The notes under the pieces are model-generated. The model searched no databases, had not been told where the DNA came from, and saw only the letters and a program-made list of their open reading frames with translations. The translations under genes were made by a program, and so were the position numbers. Positions 17,190 to 26,039 of a stretch of 64,000 nucleotides of DNA are shown in pieces (within the stretch, counting starts at the first letter, position 1; every line of letters starts with the position of its first letter). The stretch spans positions 1 through 64,000 of the forward strand of contig CAWBRY010000004.1 in the NCBI GenBank assembly GCA_963791295.1, written 5' to 3'. The stretch is from CAWBRY01 sp963791295 (GTDB lineage Bacteria; Bacteroidota; Bacteroidia; Chitinophagales; Chitinophagaceae).

Positions 17190-19313
17190 CTAAAAGCTAA
17201 TTCCAATTTTAAAAAGACCATTGATGCCCGGCTGTTCAAGGACAGTGGAATAAACAAATCCATCCGCCGTTCGGAAGCCGGGATCCATCCATTTTGTGTT
17301 AAACAGATTATGAATATTCAAGCTGGCAGTTACCCTGCTCTTAAATAATTCGCCCGTGCTAACGACACAGTTTACCAGGAAATAACCCTTCACCGGACCA
17401 TAAGGATCTGTTCGCGGTGATCGCCTGGTACCAACCCCATTTCCTGTCAGGCTAACAGTAAAAAGATCATCCACGTGCGCCGTAAACCCCACGTTACCTT
17501 TGATGCGGGCAACACCTGGAATTCTACCGGATGTCCCGGTAATCAAATTCTTGCCTTTTGAATCCTGGAAAGTCACGTTGAGAAAACTGGATAGATTTTT
17601 ACTTAATACCATGTCTAAAATTCCTTCCACACCATTCACGGTCACAACGCCCGGATTCTTGTCGGGATTGAATCCCGAAAGGTTGCCTAGAGCAATTACA
17701 TCAGACAGCTCATTTCGAAATCCATTTACCTGGACCCGAATATTTTTTGAAATAGTATATATTCCATTTAACTCGTAAGTCCTGATCTTTTCATTCTTTA
17801 TTTGAAAGTTGCTCGTGGGCGGAGTCTGATATTGTTCCAGATTTGTCGGTGCCCGGAAGGCATTCCCAAACTGGAATTTCAAAGTAAGATTCTTGGTAGG
17901 TTGGTTAACAATCGCTATTCGGGGACTAAAGGCATCGTCAAAATAATTATTGCGGTCAAAACGGGCACCGAGCGTGAAGGTGGTTTTGCCGGCCAAATTT
18001 GTATTCACAATGTATTGAACATAACTTCCAAATGTATTCCTGATGTCATAAACCCTGGGAAGAAAGGTTGAATTCAAATTTGTAACCGTATCTCTCCCAT
18101 CGACTAGCCAATAATTAACCAGGTCAATCGTCGATTGCCGCGAACCCTCTTCTATGTTATCCTGGTAGAATTGAACACCAGCGGAAATGCGATGGTTCTT
18201 CGCAGGAGCGTAGTTGGCCGTAAATTCTCCCGAGATACGATTCGAAAAACTGGCTATCATGACTCGGATGAGGCGGTTGCCGTCGGTTGTGATATATAAA
18301 TAGGAGTCTTTGCCATGACCCGTTTCCCGGTACACGACTCTTCCAAGAAGAGTGAGCTTGTCATTGGGCTTGAATTCATTCTGCAAGAATAGGGTTCGCA
18401 GATAACAATTCTCGAATCCAGCCTTTTCACCTCTGTATGGCCTTTGCACGATTCCCACTACTCCCTGGTTCAGGAAGCCCTGCGAGGGAAGCCCAAGAAA
18501 CATCGTGGGGCTGTTGGAATAGGTGCCCCAGCCCATGGGCGTATTGTATGTGCGATAGCCCAGGGTGGTGGTCGATTTATTGGCATAGTAACTCAACGTG
18601 GTGTTAAACGAATACGCCTTATCGACAAAGGATCCTGAATAATTGGGATCCCTATTGGTAAATCGCGGACCATCACTGCTATAAAGTGTGCCGGCAGCAG
18701 CAAACTCAAATCTGGATTTTCGAATACCCAGGCTTACCTTTTCAAAGCGAGTATTGAAAGTGCCGAACCCTGCCTCGGCATGCAAGCCATCGATGTCTTT
18801 TCCCTTTTTCGTAATCAGGTTGATGACGCCGCCAAAGGCATTTGCTCCGTAGAGAGCAGAAACAGGCCCCCAGATGATTTCAATTCGCTCAATATGGTGA
18901 AGACTGTAAGCAGGGCCGGCCATGTCATTGCTTCCCAGGATATTATTTTCAACAATTCCGTCGACCATGAGCAAAGCCCTTAGGTTTTCGGCGCCATACA
19001 TCCCGCGGAAATAAATTAGCGTTGGTGCATAGCCGTTAATATGGATCATGTCGATGCCAGGGATGTCTCTCAACGCATCTTCCAATTGCTCGTAGCCTCT
19101 TTCGGCGATTTGTTGCGCTGAAATAACCGTGATTGTGGAAGGTGCTTCTGAAGTAGTTTGCAGGTAACCGGAGGCCGTCACCACTTTAATGTTCATTAAA
19201 TCTTCGAGGGAAAGTTCAAGCAGTTTTGCAAAGCTCGGGATAGAATCGGTCTGAGCCGCTGCATAGAGCGTAGACAAAATCGCCATGCTAGCGGCAAGGA
19301 TTTTACTTTTCAT
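17190..19313 (-). CDS. TonB-dependent outer membrane receptor
   Basis: A receptor of 707 residues with a signal peptide (MKSKILAASMAILSTLYAAAQ). The entry motif LSLEDLMNIKVVTASG is typical of receptors linked to YfiR/GGDEF or kinase genes. The plug domain is seen in STITVISAQQIAERGYEQL, VDGIVENNILG and RIEIIWGPVSALYGANAFGG. A 22-strand-type barrel follows and the protein ends in an aromatic terminal strand (INGLFKIGISF). The substrate is not evident. It heads an apparent three-gene unit with the YfiR-like protein and the histidine kinase. Confidence 0.92.
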   Translation of the reverse strand: MKSKILAASMAILSTLYAAAQTDSIPSFAKLLELSLEDLMNIKVVTASGYLQTTSEAPSTITVISAQQIAERGYEQLEDALRDIPGIDMIHINGYAPTLIYFRGMYGAENLRALLMVDGIVENNILGSNDMAGPAYSLHHIERIEIIWGPVSALYGANAFGGVINLITKKGKDIDGLHAEAGFGTFNTRFEKVSLGIRKSRFEFAAAGTLYSSDGPRFTNRDPNYSGSFVDKAYSFNTTLSYYANKSTTTLGYRTYNTPMGWGTYSNSPTMFLGLPSQGFLNQGVVGIVQRPYRGEKAGFENCYLRTLFLQNEFKPNDKLTLLGRVVYRETGHGKDSYLYITTDGNRLIRVMIASFSNRISGEFTANYAPAKNHRISAGVQFYQDNIEEGSRQSTIDLVNYWLVDGRDTVTNLNSTFLPRVYDIRNTFGSYVQYIVNTNLAGKTTFTLGARFDRNNYFDDAFSPRIAIVNQPTKNLTLKFQFGNAFRAPTNLEQYQTPPTSNFQIKNEKIRTYELNGIYTISKNIRVQVNGFRNELSDVIALGNLSGFNPDKNPGVVTVNGVEGILDMVLSKNLSSFLNVTFQDSKGKNLITGTSGRIPGVARIKGNVGFTAHVDDLFTVSLTGNGVGTRRSPRTDPYGPVKGYFLVNCVVSTGELFKSRVTASLNIHNLFNTKWMDPGFRTADGFVYSTVLEQPGINGLFKIGISF

Positions 19314-19341
19314 AAGACTCTAAGATTAATATTGGCGGACG

Positions 19342-19349
19342 CAAATATA
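19342..19349 (-). promoter_or_regulatory. Candidate -7 element TATATTTG for the TonB receptor unit
   Basis: The reverse strand reads TATATTTG, an exact match to TAnnTTTG, 29 bp upstream of the receptor ATG. No well-spaced -33 TTTG was found. Confidence 0.45.
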
Positions 19350-19480
19350 AGTGAAAACGACTATAAAGCTGCCTGTTTCAACGCGTTATTTGCCCTTCCT
19401 ATACCTAAAATCGCACTTTTCAGCGCCGAGTGCAATAGTTCCAGTTCTAATTAATTCGACTCCAGCCATTTTCGTCGTGA

Positions 19481-19960
19481 CTATGATTTATTTCTTAACG
19501 ATTTGCGACGCACGCTTATGTAGCCCTGGTCCAATGCAATGGCTTCTTTCAGGAGTCGGATGATGGCTCTGACATTGATCTCGTCGACGGAATAATAAAT
19601 CTTATAAAATATCTGCTTGTTAGTACCGTGGATCAGGTAGTTATCTACGTCCTTTAATCTGTTCCCGTACCAGAACCCCAATAAAACGCCTTTCTTGATG
19701 CCGCCTCGAGGAACCGTCGATGGCCATACAATGCAGATCCCTTTGTTTCCATAAAAAAATGGAACATTGTAAGAGATTTTTTCCTTGCAGTAAGAAGGCA
19801 GTTGATCAATAATAATCTGGCGCAGCACATCTACGATCAATCGCTCTTCCTCCGGCAAAATTTCATAAAGCTGAAGTATCGATCTAATTCTCATTCTTTT
19901 TGCATCATTAGTCCTGGCCTGTTTTATTATTTCTAATATAGCGCATTTTTCGTAAGGCAC
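19481..19960 (-). CDS. DUF1801 (YdhG-like) protein
   Basis: A protein of 159 residues, or 137 if started at the internal ATG at 19894 (MRIRSILQLYEILPEEER). It shows the YdhG/DUF1801 fold pattern: a helix before KISYNVPFFYGNKGICIVWP, then GVLLGFWYGNRLKD and a C-terminal helix INVRAIIRLLKEAIALDQG. The fold is small and frataxin-like; some members have been linked to iron handling, but most have no assigned function. It stands alone, divergent from the sialate esterase. Confidence 0.75.
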   Translation of the reverse strand: MPYEKCAILEIIKQARTNDAKRMRIRSILQLYEILPEEERLIVDVLRQIIIDQLPSYCKEKISYNVPFFYGNKGICIVWPSTVPRGGIKKGVLLGFWYGNRLKDVDNYLIHGTNKQIFYKIYYSVDEINVRAIIRLLKEAIALDQGYISVRRKSLRNKS

Positions 19961-19988
19961 TGTTTGTCAAAAAAACTATTCGATCCAT

Positions 19989-19996
19989 TAATTTTG
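19989..19996 (+). promoter_or_regulatory. Promoter for the sialate esterase gene (TTTG ... TAATTTTG)
   Basis: TAATTTTG (19989-19996) matches the Bacteroidota -7 element. TTTG at 19963-19966 lies 22 bp upstream, slightly more than the usual spacing. The expected transcript start, about 20003, favours the ATG at 20016 or 20031 over the one at 20001. Confidence 0.45.
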
Positions 19997-20015
19997 TCAA
20001 ATGCTTGAAGACAAC

Positions 20016-21998
20016 ATGAAAAAATTATCTATGAATAAGGGCATTCTTTCCATCCTGTTTTGGATTTCGGCAATTCCCGCGTACGCAGACGTTCATCTCC
20101 CCGGAATATTTGGGGACAACATGGTTCTACAACGGAATAAACCTATTCCCGTCTGGGGATGGGCAGATCCTAATGAAAAAATCAAAGTGGGATTTCATCA
20201 CCAGTCAAGGACAGCGGTCGCTGATAAAAACGGCAAATGGAGTTTGAGACTCGATGCAGAAAAGGCCGGAGGACCCTATGAACTGTTGGTCAGCGGAAAG
20301 AACACAATAAAGTTCAACAATATACTGGTAGGTGAAGTATGGATATGCAGCGGACAAAGCAATATGGAAATGCCGATTAATGGTTGGGGTAAAGTAAACA
20401 ACTACGAACAAGAGGTGCGTGACGCGAATTATCCAGAGATACGACATATCAAGATCCCCAACGCCGTGGCTTCCACGCCCAAGGAGGACATTGAACCCGC
20501 TCCATGGAAAGTTTGCAACCCCGAAAATGCAAGTGAATTTACCGCGACAGGCTATTTTTTCGGAAGAGAACTATATAACAAACTAAAAGTTCCCATCGGA
20601 CTCATCAACAGTTCATGGGGAGGCACTATGGTAGAAACCTGGACAAGCCACGAAGCATTGGAGAGCAGCAGTGAATTCGGTGAATTGATTAAATCAATAA
20701 CCTCTACTAACCTGGATTCACTTTCTAAGGTGCGCAACGCCGCCATCACAAAAAAGATCGAAGATTTACAGGGTGAACTGGGTGATATTGAAAAATCCAG
20801 GAACTGGTACGAAGCAGGTTTGGATGATACAAAATGGGCCCATATGAGCTTACCGGGGCTATGGGAAGGGAAAGGCCTGGACGGTTTCGATGGTGTGGTT
20901 TGGTATAGAAGGCAATTTGAAGTTTCGCCGACAGATAGCGGCAAGGAGGCGATCCTTGAACTGGCCATGATCGACGATAATGATATTACCTATATAAATG
21001 GAGTGAAGGTGGGCGGCATCAATTCGTGGAACACCGAAAGAAAATATAAAATACCGGCAGAGACCTTAAAAGCAGGAAAGAATACTATTGCGATCCGTAT
21101 CGAGGACACCGGCGGTGATGGCGGAGTGTATGGTGAAGACAAGGACATGAAGATCACCATTGGCGATCGAACCGTCTCTCTTGCCGGCGATTGGTCTTAC
21201 CGGGTAGAATCCATTCTGAAGCTCAGTGCTGTCGGTCCAAATGATTATCCAACACTATTGTTCAATGCCATGATAAATCCGTTGATCCCGTATGCGATCA
21301 AAGGAGCCATTTGGTATCAGGGTGAAGCCAATACAGGTCGCGCCTATCAATATCGCAAGGCTTTTCCACTAATGATCTCCGACTGGAGAAAGCGCTGGCG
21401 TTCCGGGGATTTTCCATTCTATTTTGTGCAATTATCCAGTTTTGATGCTAGCGGTGGAAATAGTCGGAAAGGAAGTGAATGGGCGGAGTTGAGAGAAGCC
21501 CAATCACTAACACTAACGTTGCCCAATACGGGAATGGCAGTGACAACAGATATTGGCGATGCCAAAGATATACATCCGACAAATAAGCAGGATGTCGGTA
21601 AACGACTTGCACTAATTGCATTGCACAATACTTATGGTAAGAATATCAGCAGTATCGGACCAACCTACAGGGCCATGCAAATCCACGCCAATACAGTAAC
21701 TCTTTCATTTAACAATGTGGGAAGTGGTTTAATGATAAAAGGCGGAGATGGGAATTTATCGGGCTTTGAAGTGGCCGGTAAGGATAAGGTATTTTATCCC
21801 GGAAAGGCATTCATCCAGGGGGACCGGGTAGTGGTGTTGTCAGACAGCGTTCGTCATCCCGTTGCTGTCCGTTTTGGCTGGGCCGACGATGCGGGTAGCG
21901 ATAATCTATTCAATAAAGAAGGCTTACCGGCGGCTCCATTCAGGACTGATAAATGGAAGGGATCTACGGACGCCGCCAAATTTGACATCCCCCAATGA
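20016..21998 (+). CDS. Sialate O-acetylesterase
   Basis: A secreted esterase of about 660 residues. The signal peptide (MNKGILSILFWISAIPAYA) is followed by DVHLPGIFGDNMVLQRNK, the standard opening of this family. The SGNH-type nucleophile lies in EVWICSGQSNMEMP (Ser120 counted from the in-frame ATG at 20001). A beta-sandwich insertion resembles the galactose-binding domain of glycosidases (GVVWYRRQFEV ... KVGGINSWNTERKY). The catalytic Asp-His pair appears as DIHPTNKQDVGKRLA. The enzyme removes acetyl groups from sialic acids or other acylated glycans in the periplasm or at the surface. No sialidase or polysaccharide-utilisation genes are adjacent. Confidence 0.9.
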   Translation: MKKLSMNKGILSILFWISAIPAYADVHLPGIFGDNMVLQRNKPIPVWGWADPNEKIKVGFHHQSRTAVADKNGKWSLRLDAEKAGGPYELLVSGKNTIKFNNILVGEVWICSGQSNMEMPINGWGKVNNYEQEVRDANYPEIRHIKIPNAVASTPKEDIEPAPWKVCNPENASEFTATGYFFGRELYNKLKVPIGLINSSWGGTMVETWTSHEALESSSEFGELIKSITSTNLDSLSKVRNAAITKKIEDLQGELGDIEKSRNWYEAGLDDTKWAHMSLPGLWEGKGLDGFDGVVWYRRQFEVSPTDSGKEAILELAMIDDNDITYINGVKVGGINSWNTERKYKIPAETLKAGKNTIAIRIEDTGGDGGVYGEDKDMKITIGDRTVSLAGDWSYRVESILKLSAVGPNDYPTLLFNAMINPLIPYAIKGAIWYQGEANTGRAYQYRKAFPLMISDWRKRWRSGDFPFYFVQLSSFDASGGNSRKGSEWAELREAQSLTLTLPNTGMAVTTDIGDAKDIHPTNKQDVGKRLALIALHNTYGKNISSIGPTYRAMQIHANTVTLSFNNVGSGLMIKGGDGNLSGFEVAGKDKVFYPGKAFIQGDRVVVLSDSVRHPVAVRFGWADDAGSDNLFNKEGLPAAPFRTDKWKGSTDAAKFDIPQ

Positions 21999-22034
21999 TT
22001 TAGGTAATAAAAGCACTACCACGAAACGGCGGTG

Positions 22035-22055
22035 AGCAATCAATAATTAGTAATC
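22035..22055. repeat. Heptad repeat, AATAATY type, short
   Basis: Three phased units agcaatc, aataatt, agtaatc, preceded directly by a single ggtgagc that resembles the GTGAG family. It is in the spacer between the esterase and the CBS protein. Confidence 0.55.
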
Positions 22056-22092
22056 AAATTTTTCGTAAATTCCGTTTGGAAAAAATAGCCAT

Positions 22093-22529
22093 ATGAATAC
22101 AGTGTCTTCAATATTGACCCGCAAGGGAAAATCAGCGATTGCATGTGTCCCCGGATACTAGCGTCATGGAAGCATTGCAAATAATGGCTGAGAAAAATAT
22201 CGGTTCTGTAGTCGTGATGGAAAAGGACCAATACCTCGGCATCATGACTGAGAGAGACTATTCCCGGAAAGTGATCTTAAAAGGGAAGCATTCGCCCACC
22301 ACGACCGTCTCTGAAATCATGTCAACCGACCTTCCGCATGTAAAACCAACGGACAGCATTGAACATTGCATGGAATTGATGTCTTCTCTGAATATCCGCT
22401 ATGTGCCGGTATTTGAAAACAATAAGTTATAGCGGAATCATTTCCATGAGCGATGTCGTAAAGCAAACCATCCTATCGCAAAAAGAAACCATCAGCCACC
22501 TGGAAAGTTATATCCAGGGCAATGTTTGA
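22093..22529 (+). CDS. CBS-domain pair protein, two frameshifts
   Basis: A small stand-alone two-CBS protein of about 145 residues. The start MNTVSSILTRKGKSAI (ATG at 22093) joins, after a frame change at about 22138, to HVSPDTSVMEALQIMAEKNI, the first CBS motif. The second CBS is seen in VSEIMSTDLPHVKPTDSIEH. A second frame change at about 22431 leads to GIISMSDVVKQTILSQ and the end ISHLESYIQGNV. CBS pairs bind adenosyl ligands and sense energy state. Both frame changes need a single base removed. A terminator follows. Confidence 0.8.
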
Positions 22530-22549
22530 CTTACCTGCCTGTTAAATAT

Positions 22550-22581
22550 AAAAGCGAAACCCCGTAAGGCTTCGCTTTTTT
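22550..22581. terminator. Bidirectional terminator between CBS gene and mutS2
   Basis: AAAAGCGAA (22550-22558) pairs with TTCGCTTTT (22571-22579). A/T tracts lie on both sides, between two convergent genes. Confidence 0.75.
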
Positions 22582-22608
22582 GATTTAGTGAATCTTCCTC
22601 CAGACCAA

Positions 22609-24714
22609 TCACTCATTGCTGCGAGACTTTTTCTTTACTACGACCAATTCTTTCAAGTCTACCTGCATCGGTAACAACCCGATCTTAATACAGCTCTTTT
22701 GCCTCTCATCTCCATGACCTCTCCTACCTGGTGATTCTTTTTCATCATCACCTTATCATTTACTTTTATTTCGCCGCCTACTTCATCATATTTGGAATGG
22801 ATCTTTGCTGCAATTTCTTTGTCAACTTTCTTTTCATTCTTCTTGAAAAGCAATCCTTCCATTTCGCGGATCACTTTATTTTTGTTTTCTTCTTTTCTCC
22901 ATTCGATGATCAATTGTTTCAATTTTCTTTCCATGTCCTTCAGATAAGCAATTCTTTCCTCGGCTATCCTGTTTTGTTGTTTCAGAAGTTCTACTTGCTG
23001 GCTGTGTTTTTCGCGGTCATCACCTGCTGCATTTCTTTCTTCAACTTTTCATTTTCCTTCACGAGAAGGCTCAATTCCTTTTCTTTTTTTTCCAATGTCC
23101 CGCAGGTCCTGCTCCGTGCGGTTCAGTAATTTATCCAGCCGATACTGATCTTCATCGACCAATTGCCTGGCACGATCGATAAGGGATTTATCCATGCCAA
23201 TCCTTTCGGCAATGGAAAAAGTATAGGAACTACCTGGCTTGCCGATGAGTAATTTATAAAGCGGCTGCAGGTTTTTTTCATCAAATGCCATGGCGCCGTT
23301 GACGATGCCCGATGTTTTGCCTGCCATTACTTTCAGGTTCAGATAATGCGTCGTCACAATACCAATTGCATGTTTTGCGAGCATTTCCTGCAAGATCACT
23401 TCTGCAAAGGCTCCGCCCAGGTTGGGATCACTGCCACTTCCGAATTCATCGATGAAGAACAATGTCCGCCCATTCGCATTTTCGATAAATGTTTCATGTG
23501 CAGCAGATGACTGCTATAGGTGCTCAATTCAAATTCCAGACTTTGCGTATCGCCGATATGGATCATCAATTGTTTGAAAATCCCAAACTCAGAAGCAGGA
23601 TTTACCGGAACCAGCAAACCACTTTGCACCATCATTTGCAGAAGCCGACCGTTTTCATCGTAACTGTTTTGCCGCCGGCATTGGGTCCGCTGATCACAAG
23701 TATCCGTTGGTCGTCATCCAGACTTAGTGTAACCGGAATAGTTGGTTTCGAAAGTTTTTGATTGTACAGATATAACAGCGGATGATGGGCATTCACGAGA
23801 TGGATCTGAGATCGATCGGTAATCAATGGGAATTCACCATTTATATCGATCGCCAGTTTCGCTTTGGCCCGGATAAAATCGTATTCGCCAATGATCACAT
23901 GCCAGGCACTGAGAAGGGGAGCAAATGGAGAAAGTTTTCCCATCAGCTCTCTCAGAATCCGATACACTTCCTTCTTCTCATCAATTTCGAGTTCATATAT
24001 CCGGTTATTTAATTCAATGGTTTCTTCAGGTTCCACAAAGGCGGTTTTGCGACTATCGCTTTCGCCATGCAGAATTCCTTTTACACTTCGTTTTTGCTCA
24101 GCAAATACGGCAAGCACTTTGCGCCCATTCATAAAGCTCTCCTCGATCTCTGCTAAAAACCCCTGCTTATTCAACCGGGAAACGATCCGGTCGAATAAGC
24201 GTCTCAGGTCATTCCTTTTCCGATAAAGGTCCATGCGGATCGATTTCAATTCCGGCGAAGCACTGTCCTTCACCTGGCCCTGATCATCGAGCACAAAATC
24301 AATCATCTCTTTGATCGCTTTCTTATAAGATGTCCCACCGATCACGTTCGCCATCGATTTATAAAGCTGCTGCCTTTCATGATCGAACCATCGAAAGATC
24401 TTTTCGATACTTTCGGCCAGTTTGCGGATCTGTAAAATTTGTTCCCCTGTCAATACGGCTCCCGGAATGGCTAATAATTTCAATTCATTTTCCAGGTTAA
24501 GTACATAGTCGTTGGGAAAATAAATAGATTGTTGAATCAATTGCCGGTATTCCTGCGTTTGACTTAGTTCCAACTCTACTGCTTCCTTCTGTGTGTGGAT
24601 AGCCAGTTCCGCTACCTTCAGACCAGCATAATGAGTCTGGCAATAGGCTGACAACAAGGCCTTGATCTTGTCAAACTCTAATTGTACAAAGGCTGACGGT
24701 GGAAAAAGCTTCAT
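22609..24714 (-). CDS. mutS2: MutS2-type ATPase without a Smr domain, five frameshifts
   Basis: Read from 24714, the product is about 702 residues. It has the N-terminal core (MKLFPPSAFVQLEFDKIKAL), the MutS clamp region, the Walker A motif VISGPNAGGKTVTMKTVG, the Walker B-like FFIDEFGSGSDPNLGG and the switch VTTHYLNLK. A long charged coiled coil and a KOW-like end (VGEVMEMRGKRAV ... IGLLPMQVDLKELVVVKKK) follow. Frame changes fall near 23640, 23490, 23095 (an eight-A run), 23020 and 22695. Canonical MutS2 continues into an endonuclease Smr domain; here the frame ends just after the KOW-like part and a terminator follows. MutS2 acts in recombination control and, in some bacteria, on collided ribosomes. 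Confidence 0.8.
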
Positions 24715-24876
24715 AATTTTCTACCAGATCTCCGATTCGTTAAGGAATACAAAAAAAGGGCTTTACGAATGCAACTTACAAAACAAGCTCTTGTTAACTG
24801 ATAAAAATTGAACGAAATTTGCATTGCTTTTTCGTATCCGAAAGAACAGGCAAGAGTGCCAATAAAATATCCTTTC

Positions 24877-25542
24877 ATGAAAATCCTTGTATCATTTGCT
24901 GCTATCTTTACTACTTTTTTTTCTTGTACTCAACGCTCACCCTCAACTACTAATCTTATAATGGATAATTCTGCAACTATGGCTAAAGACATTTCCACAC
25001 CGCTGAAGACAGACACCGCAACCTTTGCAAATGGATGCTTTTGGTGTACGGAAGCCATTTTTCAGGAACTGGAAGGAGTGATCCGCGTTACCTCAGGCTA
25101 TACCGGCGGGCAAACGGACAATCCAACTTACAAGCAGGTGTGTGGAGGTGAGACAGGACATGCCGAGGCGTTACGGATTGAGTATGATCCTTCCAAGATA
25201 AGTTTTGAAGAATTGTTGAGCGTGTTTTGGGAGACCCATGATCCTACAACTTTGAATCGGCAAGGTAATGACGTGGGCACACAATATCGGAGCGGAATTT
25301 TCTATCACAACGATGAACAAAAGCGGCTCGCGGAAAAATACAAGGGTGAATTAGATAAGAGCGGCGCCTTTCCAAACCCTATCGTTACAGAAATCACGCC
25401 TGTCGCAAAATTTTATTCGGCGGAACAATATCATCAACAATATTTCGAGAACAATGAAAACAGTAACCCGTATTGCCGGATCGTCATACGACCTAAATTG
25501 GATAAGTTCAGAAAAGTGTTTAAAGACAAATTAAAACACTAG
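24877..25542 (+). CDS. msrA: Peptide-methionine (S)-S-oxide reductase MsrA, exported lipoprotein
   Basis: Started at the ATG at 24877, it begins with a lipoprotein signal peptide (MKILVSFAAIFTTFFSC). The MsrA core starts TATFANGCFWCTEAIFQELE, with the catalytic Cys in GCFWC. It continues with GVIRVTSGYTGGQ, YKQVCGGETGHAEALRIEYD and FWETHDPTTLNRQGNDVGTQ. The enzyme reduces S-methionine sulfoxide in oxidised proteins, here outside the cytoplasm. An open frame to 24808 exists but lacks signal-peptide features. No MsrB domain is fused. A strong terminator follows. Confidence 0.92.
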   Translation: MKILVSFAAIFTTFFSCTQRSPSTTNLIMDNSATMAKDISTPLKTDTATFANGCFWCTEAIFQELEGVIRVTSGYTGGQTDNPTYKQVCGGETGHAEALRIEYDPSKISFEELLSVFWETHDPTTLNRQGNDVGTQYRSGIFYHNDEQKRLAEKYKGELDKSGAFPNPIVTEITPVAKFYSAEQYHQQYFENNENSNPYCRIVIRPKLDKFRKVFKDKLKH

Positions 25543-25577
25543 GATCGGGAGCTGAAAAATTCCAGTTAAAATAAAAG

Positions 25578-25606
25578 AGGCCCCTGCGAAATCCAGGGGC
25601 CTTTGT
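25578..25606 (+). terminator. Rho-independent terminator after msrA
   Basis: The 9-bp GC-rich stem AGGCCCCTG / CAGGGGCCT (25578-25586 and 25594-25602), with a 7-base loop and a short T tract, lies 35 bp after the stop codon. Confidence 0.8.
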
Positions 25607-25999
25607 CTGAAAAGAATGGCGGTTGAATAGTGATTGCTTGGCTTGGTCCTATGTTGGTGGTTCGTTTACAATTATTACTGATCGTTCTTTTACCTTGTTC
25701 CAAAAACAATCAGAAAATATATAGAAAGAAGAATAAACAAGATGGCTCTCTTAATGAAAGTCCGGGTACCATTCGTTCCCATATGTACGTTTTTTAGGTT
25801 ACAGATTATTGCGAATGGCTTTTCAAAGGACTTTTTCGGGGCGCACTCACCGGGGATTGACTCGTAAACCTACTCTTTGGAAATCGTGGATTTGTAGGTA
25901 AATCCGGTGCCAAAACAAACATACAATTCAATTCGGAATCCTGCAATAGTTCGCGTACAATTCCATGCAAAATTGGTAAAAATACTAGCTATTGAGCTT
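25607..25999. other. Gene-less spacer between convergent genes
   Basis: About 390 bp with no open frame of coding character on either strand, bounded by a terminator at each end. I see no repeat or RNA motif that I can name. Confidence 0.5.
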
Positions 26000-26022
26000 A
26001 AATAAAACGCGCCACAGGCGCG
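26000..26022 (-). terminator. Terminator of the peptide-binding lipoprotein gene
   Basis: On the reverse strand CGCGCC / GGCGCG (26008-26013 and 26017-26022) with a 3-base loop is followed by TTTTATT. It lies 18 bp past the stop codon of the gene ending at 26040. Confidence 0.8.
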
Positions 26023-26039
26023 AATTTCAGCCTACCCGG

